From positions 321,876 to 385,875 of the forward strand of contig DBCO01000027.1 of NCBI GenBank assembly GCA_002293145.1: DNA of 64,000 nt, read 5' to 3'. Origin of the DNA: Akkermansiaceae bacterium UBA956. Its GTDB lineage: Bacteria > Verrucomicrobiota > Verrucomicrobiia > Verrucomicrobiales > Akkermansiaceae. Positions 53,867 to 63,067 of the stretch are shown here, piece after piece (the first letter of the stretch is position 1; each line of letters starts with the position of its first letter). The position numbers and the translations under genes are program-made. The notes under the pieces were generated by a model that saw only the letters and a list, made by a program, of their open reading frames with translations, did not search any database and was not told the origin of the DNA.

Positions 53867-55963
53867 CTATGGTTTTTTCTTATCGTCGTTGACCAACACC
53901 GGCACCGAAGGGGCATCGCTGGCTGCGTTACAATTGGTCTGAACATTGGTGCCGTTGGCTACGCGGACTACGGCTTCAAGCTGGGAGCGTTCGACACGGT
54001 TGTCTTGTGCCGTGGCCTCACGGACATGACTAAGGTCCAGCATGAAAGCTGGTTTGCCGGCAGTTCCCAAGTTGAAGGCGGTGTTTTGGTTGCATTTCAG
54101 ACCATTGATCCAATCGGCACTGATGGCGGGTGCCGGACAGTTTTCAACCCGGTTGGCCGTGATGGTGACATCGCCCGACCCTGTGACGGCAATGGCGGCA
54201 CCGGGAGGCTTGAGTTGAAACAGGTTCCGGCACTCATTTCCGGTGATCTGAACATGGTTGCTGTTCTGGACGATGATGGCTCCGGCACTGGAGCCATCAA
54301 TGCGGTTGTTGCGGATGACGATGTTGTTGTTCGGATAGCGTTCGGGAAAACTGCGGATTGGTTGTTCCGTGCCGCTATTGATACTAATGGCAGCATTACC
54401 CGAGCCCCACAGCGACCCGTAGTTGCAGTCGAGGAAGACATTGTCGGAGATGAGCACATTGTTGACGGTTGCTCCTTGCCACCACCACGAATCGGTTTTC
54501 ACCTCTAGTCCCCCGGCGATACGCACGAAATGATTGTTTGTCAGTTCGATCCGCTTGCCGCTTTGGATCATCACGCGCACACCAGCGTCGGACCAGACGC
54601 AGTTGCGCATCACAAGCTCCATCTGGCGGTCGGCGACGTCCTCCACGAGCGTGCCGGGGGGCAGGGTGAGATCTTTGTCGAACTTCAGGCGCCAGAACGC
54701 CCGGTAGCCGGTCAGATCTTTAAATTTTAGCGCGGTGCGGATGAGCTCCGCCGCAGGCTCAATCCAGGGCTTAGCCTCAGCGTCCGGGACCCGCTGGGCC
54801 GACACAAGTTTGGCGCTGGTGATGGTAGTGAAGTCCTTTTGATAGAACTCGAATGGGCTGCCAGACTCGTTATCTTGGTAGCGATGCCAAATGTTATCCC
54901 AGACAACAATCTCCCGTGCACTCGTCTGCTGCCACACCATGGCCATGCTGCTAGAAGACATGTCCAACAAGTCATCATACGAAGTCCGGAACTCGCAACT
55001 ATCCAGTGTCACCCGGCCCTTGCGCGTGCCCGATTGCCAGCCTCCGCCGCCATAGAGTCGGTTAGTGCCGGGACATCTTCGACCACGCACACGGGTCATG
55101 GTGCAGGTCTCTGTTGCGTTCCCATAGCAGAAAAGGCCGCCGAAGAAATCCAAGTCCTGCAACGTCACATTGGCGACTTCATCAAGGATCATGAGCCAAG
55201 TGGGCGAATACCCCAAGGCGGCGAGATTGCCGGGGCTGTAGAGACGATCCCAATCATCGCGAGCCAGATCACTACCCATGGTAAACGTCACGGTGCGGCC
55301 GCCTGCGCTCAGTTCTGTGTTCTTCCATTCGAACTGTGACCATGAAGGATTGGGGAGCCAGATGCCCTTAGGGCTGTAGGCGTAGAACAATTCCGTCGCC
55401 TTGGTCCCTGCCTCCAGGGCGCGATAACCCGGCAAAATGTCCACCGTAATACGTCTCCGTTCGTAGTCACTTGCGACGATGCGCCCCTGCGAGTAAGGCA
55501 ACGGATCGACATCAACCTTCACAGGACCGACTATCGTAAAAGACCCGACCTTCCAGAGAGGAAAGAGCGGCTTCTCCACGCACTCCATGATGATTTCGCA
55601 ATTCGGAAGATGTAGCGTGAAAGCACCGAGACTGCTGACATTGAAATTCGCGCCCTTGGGCAGACGATACACGCCGGGCTGGGCGCGATACTCGGCCCGC
55701 TGCGCGCGGACAGCCTCATTGACTCCCTCGACCAAGGCGCTACCCGCTGCCCGTTGCGCCTGCTTCTGCTCCTCGCTATAGATCACCGGATAAACCGGCA
55801 AATTCACGTCATAGGGTTCGGCAGGGTCATAGAGGGTCGAACCCTGCCGCTGGACGGTCGGAGAGGCGTTTGATGGAGCCGCTTCCATCTTCGGAGAATC
55901 ACCAGCCAGTGCGACCAACGGCGCTAGCAGAAGTGCTATAAGAAAAATATTCGCGAGACTCAT
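53867..55963 (-). CDS. Secreted right-handed beta-helix protein, large
   Basis: 698 residues from ATG 55963 (signal peptide MSLANIFLIALLLAPLVALA); an upstream ATG at 56017 would add 18 residues that weaken the signal. The family box VDVDPLPYSQGRIVASD and the strand SCEFRTSYDDLLDMSSSS with an Asp pair place it with the 624- and 589-residue proteins. VKTDSWWWQGATVNNVLISD and VHITG-like coils are typical beta-helix. First gene of the unit controlled by the operator at 56129. Substrate unknown. Confidence 0.84.
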   Translation of the reverse strand: MSLANIFLIALLLAPLVALAGDSPKMEAAPSNASPTVQRQGSTLYDPAEPYDVNLPVYPVIYSEEQKQAQRAAGSALVEGVNEAVRAQRAEYRAQPGVYRLPKGANFNVSSLGAFTLHLPNCEIIMECVEKPLFPLWKVGSFTIVGPVKVDVDPLPYSQGRIVASDYERRRITVDILPGYRALEAGTKATELFYAYSPKGIWLPNPSWSQFEWKNTELSAGGRTVTFTMGSDLARDDWDRLYSPGNLAALGYSPTWLMILDEVANVTLQDLDFFGGLFCYGNATETCTMTRVRGRRCPGTNRLYGGGGWQSGTRKGRVTLDSCEFRTSYDDLLDMSSSSMAMVWQQTSAREIVVWDNIWHRYQDNESGSPFEFYQKDFTTITSAKLVSAQRVPDAEAKPWIEPAAELIRTALKFKDLTGYRAFWRLKFDKDLTLPPGTLVEDVADRQMELVMRNCVWSDAGVRVMIQSGKRIELTNNHFVRIAGGLEVKTDSWWWQGATVNNVLISDNVFLDCNYGSLWGSGNAAISINSGTEQPIRSFPERYPNNNIVIRNNRIDGSSAGAIIVQNSNHVQITGNECRNLFQLKPPGAAIAVTGSGDVTITANRVENCPAPAISADWINGLKCNQNTAFNLGTAGKPAFMLDLSHVREATAQDNRVERSQLEAVVRVANGTNVQTNCNAASDAPSVPVLVNDDKKKP

Positions 55964-56128
55964 GAGTTTGTTTTTTGTTCTATGAGAGCCGGTTCGCCAC
56001 CGACGGGATTGATACATGCGGAATCAAAATCATCGCAATCACGAGAACTGAACCATGCAGGGTATTTGTTTTCATATTTGGAATTGGAGAGCCCGGGCGG
56101 AGACGACACACAGCGTTATCCGCGTCAA

Positions 56129-56193
56129 AGTCTGCCACGACTTCTGCACAAAGTCATTGAACCTTTGCGTCAATCTATTGCACTTTTGCGGCA
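56129..56193 (-). promoter_or_regulatory. XylR-type operator pair upstream of the large beta-helix gene
   Basis: Plus-strand half sites TTGAACCTTTGCGTCA (56157-56172) and TTGCACTTTTGCGGCA (56178-56193) are again 21 bp apart. ATGACT follows on the minus strand with a weaker -10 (CAGACT) after 17 bp. The site lies between the regulator gene and the 55963 start. The rest of this leader is not similar to the other two copies. Confidence 0.55.
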
Positions 56194-56248
56194 TTCTTCT
56201 ATGTGATTCAGGAAACCATTTGTCCGATTGAGCGTTGCGACATCCCGG

Positions 56249-57457
56249 TCAGCGCAGCGACAACCCAGCAACGCCTGCTTGCTTACGGAACTCGCCTGGG
56301 GTGATTCCCATCTTGCCCTTGAACAAACGGTTCATGTATTCTGGGTGATCGAATCCGGCTTTTTCAGCCACTTCGGCAAGCGAAAGATCGGACTCGGCCA
56401 ACAGGCGGGAAACCCTATTCAGTCGGACGCGGAGGATCTCTCCCTTGGGAGAAATGCCGAGGATTTTTGAGAAGCGCCTCTCCAGCACACTTCTCGAGAG
56501 CGGAACTACCTTGAGGAGGTCCGCTACATCCAGTCCATTGCACGCGTGTTCGCGGATGAGCCTGAGCGCAGCAGCGATGAACCGGTCGTCGATGGCGAGC
56601 ACATCGGTGGATTGCCGTGCCAGCACTCCCAATGGCTTGACGAGGATGGATTGGAAATCGGTATTTCCCTCAGCCATCAGCCGAGCCAGTAGATCGGCCC
56701 CTTTGAAACCGATTTGCTGGGTGTTCAGAATCACGCTCGACAAAGGCAAGTCCGAGAGCTCGCAATAGATTTCATCCTTGTCCACCCCGATGACAGCCAC
56801 CTCATCCGGCACGGCCAAGCCCAGCTCTCGGCAGCAATTGAGCACTTGGCGCCCCCTGGAATCGTTGCATGTCATGAGCCCGCAGGGTTTTGGCAAGGAT
56901 TGAAGCCAGCTTGCCAATTCCCGTTCGTATAGCTCACCATGTTCCTCATAGTCGAGGCCTGAAGTGCTTTGCCGAGGCTCGGTTTTGTCAAATACATGGC
57001 AGTAAAATCCGCCTTCCAATACCCGCTCCTCAAAACTGTCCCGCCGCATATCCGACCAATCCATGCCGTTGAAACCACAGAACGCGTAGTTTTTGAAACC
57101 CCGCTCCATCAAATGCTCCGCTGCCATATGGCCCACAAGTTTTTCATCGGAACGTATCCGCGGAAAACGAGCCTCAGGTAAGCTTGCGCTCAGGTCAACC
57201 ACCGGAACTCCAGACCGACCGAGCAACTCGGCCATGGCCGGACTCGAAACCCTCGCAAGGATCCCATCCCATTTCCATCGGTCGAACCATTTCGGGAAGT
57301 GCTCGCCGGGATCGCCCTCCTCGAACTCGATCGACCAGGGCCCGTGAATCCGAACATACCTAGCGACCCCCATCAGCAGTTGACGACCGTAACTACGCGA
57401 CGATTCAATAAGCAAGGCAACTCGGGGTGCGTTTTTTTTTCCGGTGGGTTTCTTCAT
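56249..57457 (-). CDS. XylR-type AraC transcriptional regulator
   Basis: A 402-residue protein with an N-terminal periplasmic-binding-protein-like sensor (RVALLIESSRSYGRQLLMGV, GLMTCNDSRGRQVLNCCREL, VAVIGVDKDEIYCELSDLPL) and a C-terminal AraC helix-turn-helix pair (DVADLLKVVPLSRSVLERRF and LSLAEVAEKAGFDHPEYMNR). The layout is that of XylR, the xylose activator. It lies upstream of the beta-helix genes, co-directional, and is the obvious candidate to bind the 21-bp-spaced direct repeats. The inducing sugar is unknown. Confidence 0.93.
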   Translation of the reverse strand: MKKPTGKKNAPRVALLIESSRSYGRQLLMGVARYVRIHGPWSIEFEEGDPGEHFPKWFDRWKWDGILARVSSPAMAELLGRSGVPVVDLSASLPEARFPRIRSDEKLVGHMAAEHLMERGFKNYAFCGFNGMDWSDMRRDSFEERVLEGGFYCHVFDKTEPRQSTSGLDYEEHGELYERELASWLQSLPKPCGLMTCNDSRGRQVLNCCRELGLAVPDEVAVIGVDKDEIYCELSDLPLSSVILNTQQIGFKGADLLARLMAEGNTDFQSILVKPLGVLARQSTDVLAIDDRFIAAALRLIREHACNGLDVADLLKVVPLSRSVLERRFSKILGISPKGEILRVRLNRVSRLLAESDLSLAEVAEKAGFDHPEYMNRLFKGKMGITPGEFRKQAGVAGLSLR

Positions 57458-57662
57458 AGGTGAGAGAATACTTTGCCATTCCCATCCTACCTTTCAAGCA
57501 TTTACGCCACAAGACGACAAAACCGACGACCAACAAGCGCACACTGAACAGAATCTGGCATGCAGCGAATAGGGCACGATCAACAGGTTCAACGAATTTA
57601 GCAGTGAAAACAATGGAATCGGATTGCCTTGGGGATTCCGTCTCTGCTAGGTTTGGGTCGCC

Positions 57663-59057
57663 ATGAGCGATTTTTCTTTAATTGAAGCCAAAATGAAACA
57701 ATCGGCCGTCTCCCACGCGGCGATTGAGGCGTTTCGCCGAAACTTTCACGCGCTCGTTCGTCAAGAATCTGGTCTGATTTCCGAAGAGCAAATTGCACCC
57801 GCCCAGGGCTTGGCGGATTGGTCGAAGATCCGCGAGCAACAGGGCGAAGTCGATCCGCTGCTGCTCGGAAAAGTCGCGGTGATCAAGCTCAATGGCGGTC
57901 TTGGCACCAGCATGGGCCTGCAAGCTGCGAAGAGCCTGCTGTCCGTGCGCGATGGCTCGACGTTTCTCGACATCATGGCGCACCAAATTTTGCACTTGCG
58001 CGAAGTCAGTGGCGAAAACGTGCGCCTGCTCTTGATGAATAGTTTCAGCACCAGCGATGACACCATGAAACACCTCAGTCGTTATCAAGGTGTGGGACTC
58101 GCCGAACGCAGTGAAGTGGAATTGATGCAAAATCAAATCCCCAAACTTGATGCCGCAACTCTCACTCCTGTGAGTTGGCCGCAAGATCCCGAGCTCGAGT
58201 GGTGTCCACCAGGCCACGGCGATCTCTATCCGGCACTGGTCGGCAGCGGTTGGCTTGATCGATTACTCGCCACCGGTGTGACCTATGCCTTTGTCTCGAA
58301 CTCCGACAACCTCGGTGCCGTCATGGAACCGGAGCTGCTGAAATATTTCGCCGAGAGCGGAGCACCCTTCTTGATGGAAGTCACACGTCGCACAGCCGCG
58401 GATCGCAAAGGCGGTCACCTCGCCGTGCGGACCAGTGATGGCCAATTGCTCTTGCGCGAAGTTGCCCAGTGCCCCAGCGAGGATCTCGAAGAATTTCAAA
58501 ACATCGAAAAACATCAGTATTTCAACACCAACAATCTTTGGCTACGCCTGGATGCCTTGCGCGATTTGTTAGAAAAATCGGATGGCGTCCTGCCCTTGCC
58601 GATGATTGTGAATCGCAAAACGGTGGACCCGCGCGATAAAAATTCCACAGCAGTGATCCAACTCGAAGTCGCCATGGGAGCTGCCATCGAGTGCTTTGCG
58701 GGCGCGTCCGCCATCGAGGTTCCACGCAGCCGTTTCGCACCTGTGAAAACCACAGCAGATCTTTTCTGCCTGCGCTCCGATGCCTACGAAGTTGCCGCAG
58801 ATGGTCGCGTAGTCTTGCGCGCCGAACGCCAAGGTGTGCCGCCCGATGTACAAATGGACGATCACTACAAACTCGTTGACTCCATTGAATCCATCGGCAT
58901 GCCCTCTTTGGTTGGATGCCATCAACTGAAAGTCCAAGGCCTAGTTTCCTTCGCCGAGGGTGTCATCATCGAGGGCGATGTGAGCATCCACAACAGCACA
59001 AACGAGCGCCAAGAGGTCCCAGTTGGTATTTATCGTGATAAGCAGATTGCTTGGTGA
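57663..59057 (+). CDS. UTP-glucose-1-phosphate uridylyltransferase (eukaryote-type)
   Basis: This 464-residue UDPGP family protein has VAVIKLNGGLGTSMGLQAAK (nucleotide loop), LLLMNSFSTSDDTMKHLSRY, WCPPGHGDLYPALVGSGW, FVSNSDNLGAVM and FLMEVTRRTAADRKGGHLAV. This is the eukaryote/verrucomicrobial type and differs from GalU. It makes UDP-glucose for glycogen and polysaccharide synthesis. The C-terminus is shorter than the plant enzyme, but all catalytic blocks are present. Divergent from the regulator gene by 205 bases. Confidence 0.93.
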   Translation: MSDFSLIEAKMKQSAVSHAAIEAFRRNFHALVRQESGLISEEQIAPAQGLADWSKIREQQGEVDPLLLGKVAVIKLNGGLGTSMGLQAAKSLLSVRDGSTFLDIMAHQILHLREVSGENVRLLLMNSFSTSDDTMKHLSRYQGVGLAERSEVELMQNQIPKLDAATLTPVSWPQDPELEWCPPGHGDLYPALVGSGWLDRLLATGVTYAFVSNSDNLGAVMEPELLKYFAESGAPFLMEVTRRTAADRKGGHLAVRTSDGQLLLREVAQCPSEDLEEFQNIEKHQYFNTNNLWLRLDALRDLLEKSDGVLPLPMIVNRKTVDPRDKNSTAVIQLEVAMGAAIECFAGASAIEVPRSRFAPVKTTADLFCLRSDAYEVAADGRVVLRAERQGVPPDVQMDDHYKLVDSIESIGMPSLVGCHQLKVQGLVSFAEGVIIEGDVSIHNSTNERQEVPVGIYRDKQIAW

Positions 59058-59066
59058 AATCATGAA

Positions 59067-59103
59067 AGAAAAAACGCCACTGGGTGAGCCGTGGCGTTTT
59101 TTG
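59067..59103. terminator. Bidirectional terminator between convergent genes
   Basis: AAAAAACGCCAC pairs with GTGGCGTTTTTT around TGGGTGAGCC. The site lies between the stop of the uridylyltransferase and the stop of the thioredoxin-fold gene, and the A- and T-runs make it usable in both directions. Confidence 0.9.
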
Positions 59104-59126
59104 TTAGAGTCGATACTCGCAGAAAA

Positions 59127-60188
59127 TTATTCTTTTTCTGCGGGAGCTTCTTTTTCTTCAGCTGGTGCCTCTTTTTCTACGGGAGCCTCTTCGGCTTCTT
59201 CTTCCGCGGCTCCTGCTTGTGCTTTCATTTGTTCAATGCCTTGCTTGATGCGGCCTTTAATCGTATCAACGTTTTCAGCGATATCACTCTCAGGATATTC
59301 TTTCACAACATCGTCGACGAATGTGTTTGCAGCATCCAAATCCCCTTTTTCCATCGGACCTGCTAGACCGATGTTGAGTATCATGCCAATTTTGTATTGT
59401 TCAGGAAGATCGGGATTGGACTTGATGAACTCCTTCACAGCAATGAGTGCTTCAGGATACTTTTTAGCTACCATCAATGGCTGAATTTTCGTGCCCGTGA
59501 ATTCTTGCAATTTTTCTTCCACCTTGGCTGCAGATTCTTTCTTCGCGATGGCTTCCTTGCGCTCTTTGACGAATCCAGTTTTGTCTTTTTTGTCGAGTTC
59601 ACCGATTTTTTCGATCACGTCAGCGTAGCTGCTATCGACCAACTCAGCATCGAGGGCTTTCAGCCCTTCGACGAGAAAAGCCGCCTTTTCAGCATCAGTT
59701 TTGGCGGCATCTGCTTTGGCAAATGCTTCGTCGCGCTTGGTGCGAACGGCCACCAATTCATCGAGATGAGCCACATATTTTTCTGGGCCGCCGGGCTGGT
59801 ATCCAGTTTTAGCGTATGGCTTTCCAGTGGCATCGCAGAGAAGAATCGTGGGGAAGCCTTGCACTTGGTATTTTTGTTGCAGGGCTTCGTTTTGCTCCTT
59901 GAGTTTGGCATCCAGTTCCTTCTTTTGTGGAAAGTCCAGCTCAACGAGCACGAACTTGTCCTGAGTGCCTTTTTTGAATGGCGCATGGTCGAATACTTCT
60001 TCGTTAAGCTTAATGCACCAACCACACCAATCAGAGCCAGTAAAGTCGATCAAGAGGTCTTTTTTTCCTTCGGCTGCAGATTTTTTAGCGACCTCGAAGT
60101 CAGTCACCCAGCCTTCGCCCGCTGCAAAAGCGCAAGTGAGTGTAGCAAGACTTAGTGCAACGGATGCAATCAGTGTATTTTTTTTCAT
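59127..60188 (-). CDS. Secreted thioredoxin-fold protein with charged tail
   Basis: The 353-residue protein has a signal peptide (IASVALSLATLTCAFAAGEG). The thioredoxin_7-type domain has DFTGSDWCGWCIKLNEEVF. A long helical region follows (residues about 150-320), then an Ala/Glu/Lys/Pro-rich tail of the kind EAPVEKEAPAEEKEAPAEKE. This protein may work in periplasmic disulfide or cytochrome assembly; the tail could attach to the cell wall or act as a linker. Paralogous in active site to the gene at 41612. Confidence 0.85.
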   Translation of the reverse strand: MKKNTLIASVALSLATLTCAFAAGEGWVTDFEVAKKSAAEGKKDLLIDFTGSDWCGWCIKLNEEVFDHAPFKKGTQDKFVLVELDFPQKKELDAKLKEQNEALQQKYQVQGFPTILLCDATGKPYAKTGYQPGGPEKYVAHLDELVAVRTKRDEAFAKADAAKTDAEKAAFLVEGLKALDAELVDSSYADVIEKIGELDKKDKTGFVKERKEAIAKKESAAKVEEKLQEFTGTKIQPLMVAKKYPEALIAVKEFIKSNPDLPEQYKIGMILNIGLAGPMEKGDLDAANTFVDDVVKEYPESDIAENVDTIKGRIKQGIEQMKAQAGAAEEEAEEAPVEKEAPAEEKEAPAEKE

Positions 60189-60321
60189 ATATTGGTGGAG
60201 AGAACTATGTTACGGTGTTTTAGCAAAAGGTCGAGACAGAAATGATCAGCCCAAGAGAGAAACGCCCGAAGCGAGTGGCCAACGGACGTTTTGTCGCATC
60301 GGCGCTTGATCTTGTGATGAA

Positions 60322-61176
60322 TTAGGCCCATTCGCCTTCGGCAGGACGGACAACGGCTTTGTCCTTCTTGCGCAGTGCGTTGCGCATTTTGGTCAAGGCA
60401 CTATTTTGCAGTTGGCGGATGCGTTCGCGGGTGACGCCGAATTCACGGCCAACTTCTTCGAGTGTCAAGGGGCGCTTGCCGGTGAGGCCGAAGCGCTCAT
60501 CGATGATCGCACGCTCACGGCTATCGAGAATCGTCAGCAAGCCATCAAGGTTGTCGTGCAGGTTTTTGTCTGAAAGAAGATCGAGAGGATTGGATGCTTT
60601 TTCATCGCCGATGAGTTCCCCATACGCAGTGCTTTCGCCTTCATTGATAGGTGCATCAAGGGATGTCGGGCGCTGAGATGCTTGCTTGAGCATCGCCAAC
60701 TTACGGCGTGGGATGCCGGTTTCCTCGGAAAGCTCTTCGTCAGAAGGCTCTCGACCGTAGGCTTCCGTGAGCATTGCGGTAATGCGGCGCAATTTGGCAA
60801 TTTTGTCTACCATGTGGACGGGAAGACGGATGGTCTTGCTTTGGTTGGCGAGAGCGCGTTTGATCGATTGCTTGATCCACCATGCAGCGTAGGTGCTGAG
60901 TTTGCCACCTTTGACAGGATCAAAGCGGTCGACGGCTTTCATGAGACCGATATTGCCTTCAGAGATCAGGTCAGCAACAGGCATACCATAGCCGGCATAA
61001 TCTTGAGCAATCTTGACAACAAGACGTAGATTGGCTTGGATCATCTGGGTGCGCGCAGCTTGGTCGCCCTTTTTGATCCGTTTCGAAAGTGTAATTTCAT
61101 CCTCGGGTGTGAGGAGCGGAGTTTTCGCGATCTCCTTCATGTAGGCCTTCATGCTGTTGTCGAATTCTGATGCCAT
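60322..61176 (-). CDS. Sigma-70 family RNA polymerase sigma factor
   Basis: A 284-residue factor with region 1.2 (MKAYMKEIAKTPLLTPEDE), region 2 (ANLRLVVKIAQDYAGYGMPV, LISEGNIGLMKAVDRFDP, GGKLSTYAAWWIKQSIKRAL), region 3 and region 4 (LTLEEVGREFGVTRERIRQL). It lacks the long non-conserved N-terminus of RpoD, so it is likely a group 2 (RpoS/SigA-like) factor. Its regulon cannot be told. Two in-frame possible starts are not seen; ATG 61176 fits region 1.2. Confidence 0.95.
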   Translation of the reverse strand: MASEFDNSMKAYMKEIAKTPLLTPEDEITLSKRIKKGDQAARTQMIQANLRLVVKIAQDYAGYGMPVADLISEGNIGLMKAVDRFDPVKGGKLSTYAAWWIKQSIKRALANQSKTIRLPVHMVDKIAKLRRITAMLTEAYGREPSDEELSEETGIPRRKLAMLKQASQRPTSLDAPINEGESTAYGELIGDEKASNPLDLLSDKNLHDNLDGLLTILDSRERAIIDERFGLTGKRPLTLEEVGREFGVTRERIRQLQNSALTKMRNALRKKDKAVVRPAEGEWA

Positions 61177-61513
61177 TGTTTTGTTTGGTTGTTTGTGCTA
61201 ATGTAACGTAGCCGCTGAGTAGATTATTCTAATTATAGAAAAAGAACAGCATTTTATGCAGCGGATGATACACAAATTTATTGCAGCAATGATCGTGCCG
61301 TTATCAGAAATATCCTGAAACACTGATGAAATCTTGCTTTGCGCAGACCAAAAAATTCTCGTGTGGGCAAAATGACTGAAGCAAGCTGTCACAGCGCGTC
61401 ATTTTGTCATACTGGATTTTTTTCATGTTTGGCTGCGATTTTTCTAGCTTGAATGATTTCCCGAAAAAAAGATTGCTAGTTTGCCAAAAAATCGGCATTT
61501 TTTCACTGTTCAT

Positions 61514-63049
61514 ATGATTACTCGAATCTATTCAGCAGCCTTACGCGGTGTCGATGCTCAAGAAGTTGAGGTGGAAGTAAATGCCTGGGGCTCGGAGAAG
61601 CCGCAGATTTACGTGGTCGGGCTACCCGATGCGGCCGTCCGCGAATCAACACAGCGTGTGACCTCTGCAATCATCGCATCGGCCCTGCCCATGAGCGATG
61701 GTAGCAAAACCGTGAATCTTGCTCCGGCTGATCTGAAGAAAGAAGGGCCGTCTTTTGACTTGCCCATCGCCCTAGCCATGGCCTCCGCTTGTGCCGAATT
61801 GAGTCTACCTGCCGACGATGTTTACGTTGTCGGAGAGCTTGCGCTCGATGGAACAGTTCGCGCCGTGAAAGGGGCTCTACCGATTGCCTTGGAAGCTCGT
61901 GCACGCGGCAAAAAACGCTTGATCGTGCCTGCGGTGAATGCTCCAGAAGCAGCAATCGTTGAAGGCATCGAGGTGATTGGAGTTGAGTCACTCCACCAGA
62001 CTTGGTCTTATCTTACAGGCTTGGAGTCGATCGCTCCCTTCGTAATGGATCGCAAGGCGTTTTTTGAATCACATCGCAATTACGATGTCGACTTTGAGGA
62101 AGTCAAAGGCCAATACCAAGTGAAACGCGCGCTGGAAGTGGCCGCCACTGGTGGACATAACATCTTGATGGTAGGGCCTCCGGGAACTGGGAAATCCATG
62201 CTAGCGAAGCGACTACCGAGTATTTTACCTAACATGAGCGAGGATGAGGCCATCGAGACAACGAAGATTCATTCGATTGCTGGATTTCTCGATCCGAAGC
62301 GCTCATTCATAACCACGCGCCCGTATCGAGCACCACACCACACGATCTCTGATGCGGGTCTTCTCGGAGGCGGCACTAACCCTGGTCCTGGAGAAGTTTC
62401 ACTCTCGCACAACGGTCTTTTGTTTTTGGACGAGTTACCGGAATTCCGCCGCCAAACTCTGGAGGTAATGCGCCAGCCACTGGAAGACGGACACGTCACC
62501 ATTTCACGCGCGGCAGGCTCATTGACATTTCCCTCCCGTTTTATGCTCGTGGCCGCCATGAACCCCTGCCCTTGTGGATACTACGGTGACGCCAAACGAG
62601 AGTGCCGCTGTGGCTCTCGCGTGATCGAAAAATATCGGCAGAAAATTTCTGGTCCCCTGCTCGACCGCATCGACATTCACGTAGAAGTGCCGCTGGTGGA
62701 TTTCAAAGAACTGTCATCCTCAGAGCTCGGTGAAAAATCTGCCACCATTCGCGAACGAGTCGCCGTGGCGAGAGAAGTGCAGACCAGACGATTCGAGAAA
62801 CACAAAGGCACGAATACGAATTCCGCGATGTCGGCAAAATTGGTCCGCGAGCACTGTGTTCTCAATGCTACGAGTACCCAATACCTCGAGCACGCAATGG
62901 AATCGATGAATTTTTCCGCGCGGGCGCATGATCGCATTCTCAAGGTATCGCGGACGATTGCTGACCTTGATGGTAGTGAGCACATTCAAGATCATCACAT
63001 CCTCGAAGCAATCCAATACCGCTCGTTAGATCGGAAGCTTTTCTCTTGA
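61514..63049 (+). CDS. comM: ComM/YifB-family Mg-chelatase-like AAA ATPase
   Basis: From ATG 61514, a 511-residue protein. The N-terminal Lon-like fold has VVGLPDAAVRESTQRVTSAI, and the AAA core has MVGPPGTGKSMLAKRLPSIL (Walker A) and LLFLDELPEFRRQTLEVMRQ (Walker B). The zinc ribbon lies in NPCPCGYYGDAKRECRCGSR. ComM is a helicase that promotes branch migration in natural transformation. It ends with ILEAIQYRSLDRK. The upstream ATG at 61481 is not needed. Confidence 0.95.
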   Translation: MITRIYSAALRGVDAQEVEVEVNAWGSEKPQIYVVGLPDAAVRESTQRVTSAIIASALPMSDGSKTVNLAPADLKKEGPSFDLPIALAMASACAELSLPADDVYVVGELALDGTVRAVKGALPIALEARARGKKRLIVPAVNAPEAAIVEGIEVIGVESLHQTWSYLTGLESIAPFVMDRKAFFESHRNYDVDFEEVKGQYQVKRALEVAATGGHNILMVGPPGTGKSMLAKRLPSILPNMSEDEAIETTKIHSIAGFLDPKRSFITTRPYRAPHHTISDAGLLGGGTNPGPGEVSLSHNGLLFLDELPEFRRQTLEVMRQPLEDGHVTISRAAGSLTFPSRFMLVAAMNPCPCGYYGDAKRECRCGSRVIEKYRQKISGPLLDRIDIHVEVPLVDFKELSSSELGEKSATIRERVAVAREVQTRRFEKHKGTNTNSAMSAKLVREHCVLNATSTQYLEHAMESMNFSARAHDRILKVSRTIADLDGSEHIQDHHILEAIQYRSLDRKLFS

Positions 63050-63067
63050 ACTTAGATCAGATCAAGG

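Noticed and set aside
60189..60321. Terminator downstream of the sigma factor
   Set aside because: AAACGCCC and GGACGTTT form a stem with a mismatch and no T run follows.
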